A DNA stretch of 64,000 nt, taken from positions 127,904,224-127,968,223 of the forward strand of contig NC_133898.1 of NCBI RefSeq assembly GCF_964199755.1. The letters run 5' to 3'. Positions within the stretch are counted from its first letter, which is position 1, and every line of letters begins with the position of its first letter. This stretch comes from Larus michahellis (taxonomy: Eukaryota > Chordata > Aves > Charadriiformes > Laridae). Positions 60,770 through 64,000 of this stretch are shown one piece after another. A program made the translations under genes and the position numbers. The notes under the pieces were generated by a model. It was not told where the DNA came from, searched no databases, and was given only the letters and a program-made list of their open reading frames with translations.

Positions 60770-62267
60770 ATGAAGATCCTGTACCTGCTCTTCTCCATCT
60801 TCCTCCTGTTGATCCAGGGTGCTGCAGGTGAGAGGGAAAGAAGGGAGGTGGGGGAGGGGTGAGTGCCCATCAGAGGGGTTTCCCGTGTGCCGCAAAGTCT
60901 CCACGTCACTTGCAGTGATGCAAAGGTTAGCGGGGATGGAGGAGAAGGCATTTTCCACATGCGCTTCCAAGAGCACATGGTAGAGCGAGCTCTTGGCAAC
61001 AGAACCCTGGCTTCTTCTGTGCGTCAGCAAGGGGTTTCCTTTCAGGTTCCAGCCCTGCACCCAGCTGTTCCTCTTTGGGTGTCCCTGGAGGATCTTTTGA
61101 GCTGTGCAGGGATGGGAGAGCCCCAGGGGGTTGTTGGCTCTGTGGGTTGCCCGCGGCACAGAGCGGTCCCTTCTGGTCTAGTGCCGCCTCAGCAGCGTGT
61201 CCCAACACCTCATTGCCCCAAGGCACGATCCCTGCAAGGGCTGGGCAAGGACTTTCCATCAGAGGTGACTCCAAGGCAAGGGTGCAGCCAGGACAGGGAA
61301 TTGGGCCGCAGGCAGTGCTCTGCTTGCCAGCTCTGCTGGTCCAGGCAGTGGTGGACATGAAGCTGGGGAGCCACCATGGCTCTTCCTCGACCTCATGCTG
61401 TTCCTCCCCACGGTCTGTCCTTGTGTGCACCCACGCTGGTGTGAACGAGTCCTTCTGGGTGAGCCATGTTGCCATTGAAGCTGTGGCTATGGTGAGCTTG
61501 AAGCTGAGCCCATTTATTGGCCTGAAATGCATGGGGGGGTGTGAGCATTTCTGCAACCACGTGCTGCTAGACCAGATTATCCCTTTAATGTTTTGTGTGT
61601 AGCATTCCCCATGGAAACAAGATTATCTGAATGCAGGCGAAGAGGGGGATACTGCACTTATGCGCCCTGCCTTCCTGGTGGAAGGCACTTTGGGAGATGT
61701 CCACCATTTCAACACTGCTGCAGACGGTAAGGTACTGAGTAAGGAAAGAGATTCTGCCTTTCTCCACAGAAATATCCGTTAGAAATTTCTTTCCAGCCAG
61801 TGCCTGGTAAATTCTCTCCTGCATTTCTGCTTTGTGGGAGAGGCCCAAGAAGGAAGGGAAAAGCCCTTGAAGGTCTGGTCCTGCCTGCTGTGGGACTGCA
61901 TGAGCCCTGGCACACCCAGCACCCGCCAACGCTCCTTCAGTGCCGCGACACTCATTCAGGCTTTGCAGAGGGCTCTCCCAAGCCAGCCAAGAGCAAAGCA
62001 CGCACTGTCCTTGGACAGTATCGAGCACATGACCCTGCTTTTGCTGCATCTGGATAGACGTGGAGTCAGGGCTGCCAGCACTAAGACAACACAGGTTCAA
62101 AGTGTGTGCAATAAGGACGGAACCTCACCTCCGTGGAGCCTGAAGCTCTTGCACCATAGACCTGTCTTGTCCTTGCAGGGGAGGTGTGAAAGGGTGCGAG
62201 GAAGGGAAAAGTAAGTTACAAGAGGTAACGTGCTCATCTCCTTTCTTCATACAGCATCTGGGGTTGA
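60770..62267 (+). CDS. AvBD1/3: AvBD1/3-type beta-defensin A14 (peptide type P5, as A7)
   Basis: The coding exons are 60770-60827, 61603-61726 and 62255-62267; the acceptor before the start is 60739/60740. The 64-residue product is identical to that of A7 (core CRRRGGYCTYAPC, tail CCRRIWG). Unlike A7 it is followed by the short A-to-A link, not a B cassette. Its 3' flank has the shortest GGA triplet run of the array (about 63001-63011). Poly(A) signal is at 62481-62486. Confidence 0.92.
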
Positions 62268-63705
62268 GACCCTGAACTCTGCAAGCAGGACGTCCCCTTC
62301 GCTTCTGGCTCCTGGACCCATCTCCTGATGTCCTCTCCCCTCCCTGCCTCTGCCGTCCCCAGGTGCTGTGACAGCAGGAGTGGAAGCGCTGCTCCTGCTT
62401 GATGCCCGGGTGCTCGTGGGCCAGAGCCATCCCATCACAGACCTGGTGCTGTTGGGGCAGAGGCTGCTTTTCCCGGCTTGAATAAAGATGAGCAGTTTGG
62501 CATTGCAGCGTGTGGGACGTGTGGCTCTTCTGTTGTGGTGGAGGGTGTTTTGTGCCTGCTGGCTCTGGTGGTGGTGGTGGGTTGGTGTCAGGAGAAGCAC
62601 CGGGACATGCTGGGGGTCACAAGCATGGCTGTCCCTGGGGTGCTCTTAACTGGCAGTGGCGTGTTGACACTGGTCCTGCCGGTCCCTGCTGGGCCAAGGG
62701 CTTTGCTGTGGGTGTGATGGGGGTGCTCTACGGATGGTCCCTCCTGGGAAGTGGGAGGCCTGTCCTGCTCCTGCCAGTCACGGCTGTCCCTTGCCCCTGA
62801 CAGCCATGGGAATCCCTCCCAGGATTCATGTGCAGGGCTGTGCTGGGTGGTGCGTCCCTTGGTTGGGCATGGCCAGGGACGCCCTCCCAACCAGCCCTAG
62901 AGGCCCTGATGTTCCTCCTTGTCCTGCTCCAGCATGCTGCAGCCCTCCTGGCTGTGGGCCATGTGGGAGATGCGCTGCACCACTACTTGTCTCAGCAGGC
63001 AGGAGGAGGAGGTCATGCAGGTCCGGCTCCAGGTGACCTGTGAACTGTGTCCTATTCACTATGGCCCTGAAATGTCCAAATTTATAGTCCCACAGGGAGT
63101 AAGCAGGTTGACTTCTTCTCTCTGCCCGGCTGGAGGCAATCTGCGATGACAATGCTCTTCTCCATCAAAGGCTCTGCTCCATCATAGGCTCTGCTCCATC
63201 AAAGGCAGTGACCTCTACCTGTCTGCAGAAGCAAACCTCACGCTTTAGGTTCCCTGCGTGGTTCCATACCCGCCTGTGTCTACACACTCGTGTGTGTGTG
63301 AGCAACTACTGAACTATCTCATGTTATGGACTATCACATAACTCCTATAAAGCCACAAACTCTCTTGATCAAATCCACACCTCCAAGGCCTAGTAAGTCC
63401 CCTAGTCCCACTTCATTTGCATAGTCTCTGTTCACTGTTTGTATCTGAGCAGCCATCAGGAAGGTAGCCTTATGCTTGTCACTTCTTGCCATGCCAAATG
63501 CAAGGATGAAGCTGTTCTTTTACGTAAACTATTTTGTACAATCCTCCATGGCACTCACCACTTCCTTACCAAGGAAACTGATGGGAAAGGAAGAAAGAAA
63601 TATTTTATCCTTTCATGGCCCTGCTTGCTACTGGTGTCTCCCCCAACCACTCTGCATTGTCCATCCCAGGCAGTTCCTGCCAAGGCGCTGCAGCACGTGT
63701 GCCCG

Positions 63706-64000
63706 CTGTGAGGTGGGGTGTCACAAGAGGTGTTGCATGAGGATAACGGTGAAGATTGCAACAGCCCCCAGGAGGCACCTCAGCCTCTCCCATTGCTTCA
63801 GAGAGGGATCGTCCCCACACAGCTGGGTCGCTTTCTCATTGGCCAAGGGGAGATGGGTCAGCAGGAATAAGCGCACGTCCCACCCCCCAGCAATGGTATA
63901 AAACCCAGGCGTTTGAGCCAAAACAGTACTCCTTGCACCCCAGGGCAGCTGGACGCCAGCGATTCCTGTTGGGTTCTTACTGCCTGAACAGCAAGGCCTT
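63706..64000 (+). other. AvBD1/3: Partial A cassette A15: promoter and part of exon 1
   Basis: The conserved A promoter is present with TATAAAA at 63897-63903, followed by non-coding exon 1, which is cut by the window end before its donor. No coding sequence is in the window. Exon 1 carries the agcaaggcc variant found otherwise only in A9, so the missing gene is most likely an A2/A9-like copy. Confidence 0.8.

Larger units (their letters stand above)
5628..64000. repeat. Tandem defensin array of A and B cassettes
   Basis: Using the conserved string ctgtgaggtggggtgtcac upstream of each promoter as a marker, A cassettes start at 6147, 9740, 13351, 21852, 30362, 39470, 43080, 51600, 60111 and 63706. 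An A cassette runs about 3.2 kb to the string gcaactact. It is then followed by a 0.4-kb link (after A1, A2, A9 and A14) or a 5.3-kb B cassette (after A3, A5, A7, A10 and A12). A-alone units are 3593-3611 bp and A+B units are 8501-8520 bp. The A cassettes look nearly identical outside the mature-peptide exon, so the array is young or being homogenised. Confidence 0.93.
38902..64000. repeat. Higher-order repeat copy 2, cut by window end
   Basis: This block carries A9, A10, B11, A12, B13 and A14, matching A2 to A7 of copy 1 one for one, with identical mature exons in each A pair. It departs from copy 1 after A14: where copy 1 has a B cassette (B8), this copy has the short A-to-A link and the promoter of another A cassette. 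Scattered single-base differences from copy 1 exist (for example in the promoter and 5' UTR of A9), so it is not a perfect copy. Confidence 0.85.

Noticed and set aside
1-64000. CRISPR array, operons or prokaryotic features
   Set aside because: The regular repeats are kilobase-scale gene duplications with introns, TATA boxes, poly(A) signals and CR1 elements, all eukaryotic.

Overview
The window is avian nuclear DNA from the beta-defensin (AvBD) cluster. The evidence is an intact AvBD5 gene with its usual exon layout, many genes of the AvBD1/AvBD3 clade, and chicken-repeat-1 (CR1) LINEs on the minus strand. The species cannot be named from the sequence. Apart from CR1 and the defensins I recognise no other gene, no RNA gene and no virus-like element.

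Layout. 1-1139 is the 5' flank of AvBD5, with no gene seen. AvBD5 lies at 1161-2117 (+). 2118-3796 is unassigned. Two CR1 fragments follow (3797-4992 and 4993-5625, both minus). From about 5628 to the window end the DNA is a tandem array built from two cassettes. The A cassette (about 3.2 kb) carries an apparently intact, TATA-driven, four-exon AvBD1/3-type gene. The B cassette (about 5.3 kb) carries a dead AvBD1/3-type copy, an inverted fragment of AvBD5, and a CR1 fragment. A cassettes are joined either by a short 0.4-kb link or by a B cassette. The order of coding starts is A1 6807, A2 10401, A3 14011, B4 17799, A5 22512, B6 26307, A7 31021, B8 34809, A9 40130, A10 43740, B11 47545, A12 52260, B13 56056, A14 60770, then the promoter of A15, which is cut by the window end.

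The array has a higher-order period of about 29.7 kb: A2-A3-B4-A5-B6-A7-B8 is repeated as A9-A10-B11-A12-B13-A14. The mature-peptide exons pair exactly (A2=A9, A3=A10, A5=A12, A7=A14). The duplication joint is visible at about 38901.

The nine intact A genes encode only five different peptides, called P1 to P5 here. All share the same promoter, the same 19-residue signal-peptide sequence and nearly identical introns, but the 124-127 bp exon for the cysteine core differs strongly between types. The locus therefore looks like a young, amplified set of secreted antimicrobial peptides. Diversity is concentrated in the mature peptide, while the surrounding DNA has been homogenised or duplicated recently.
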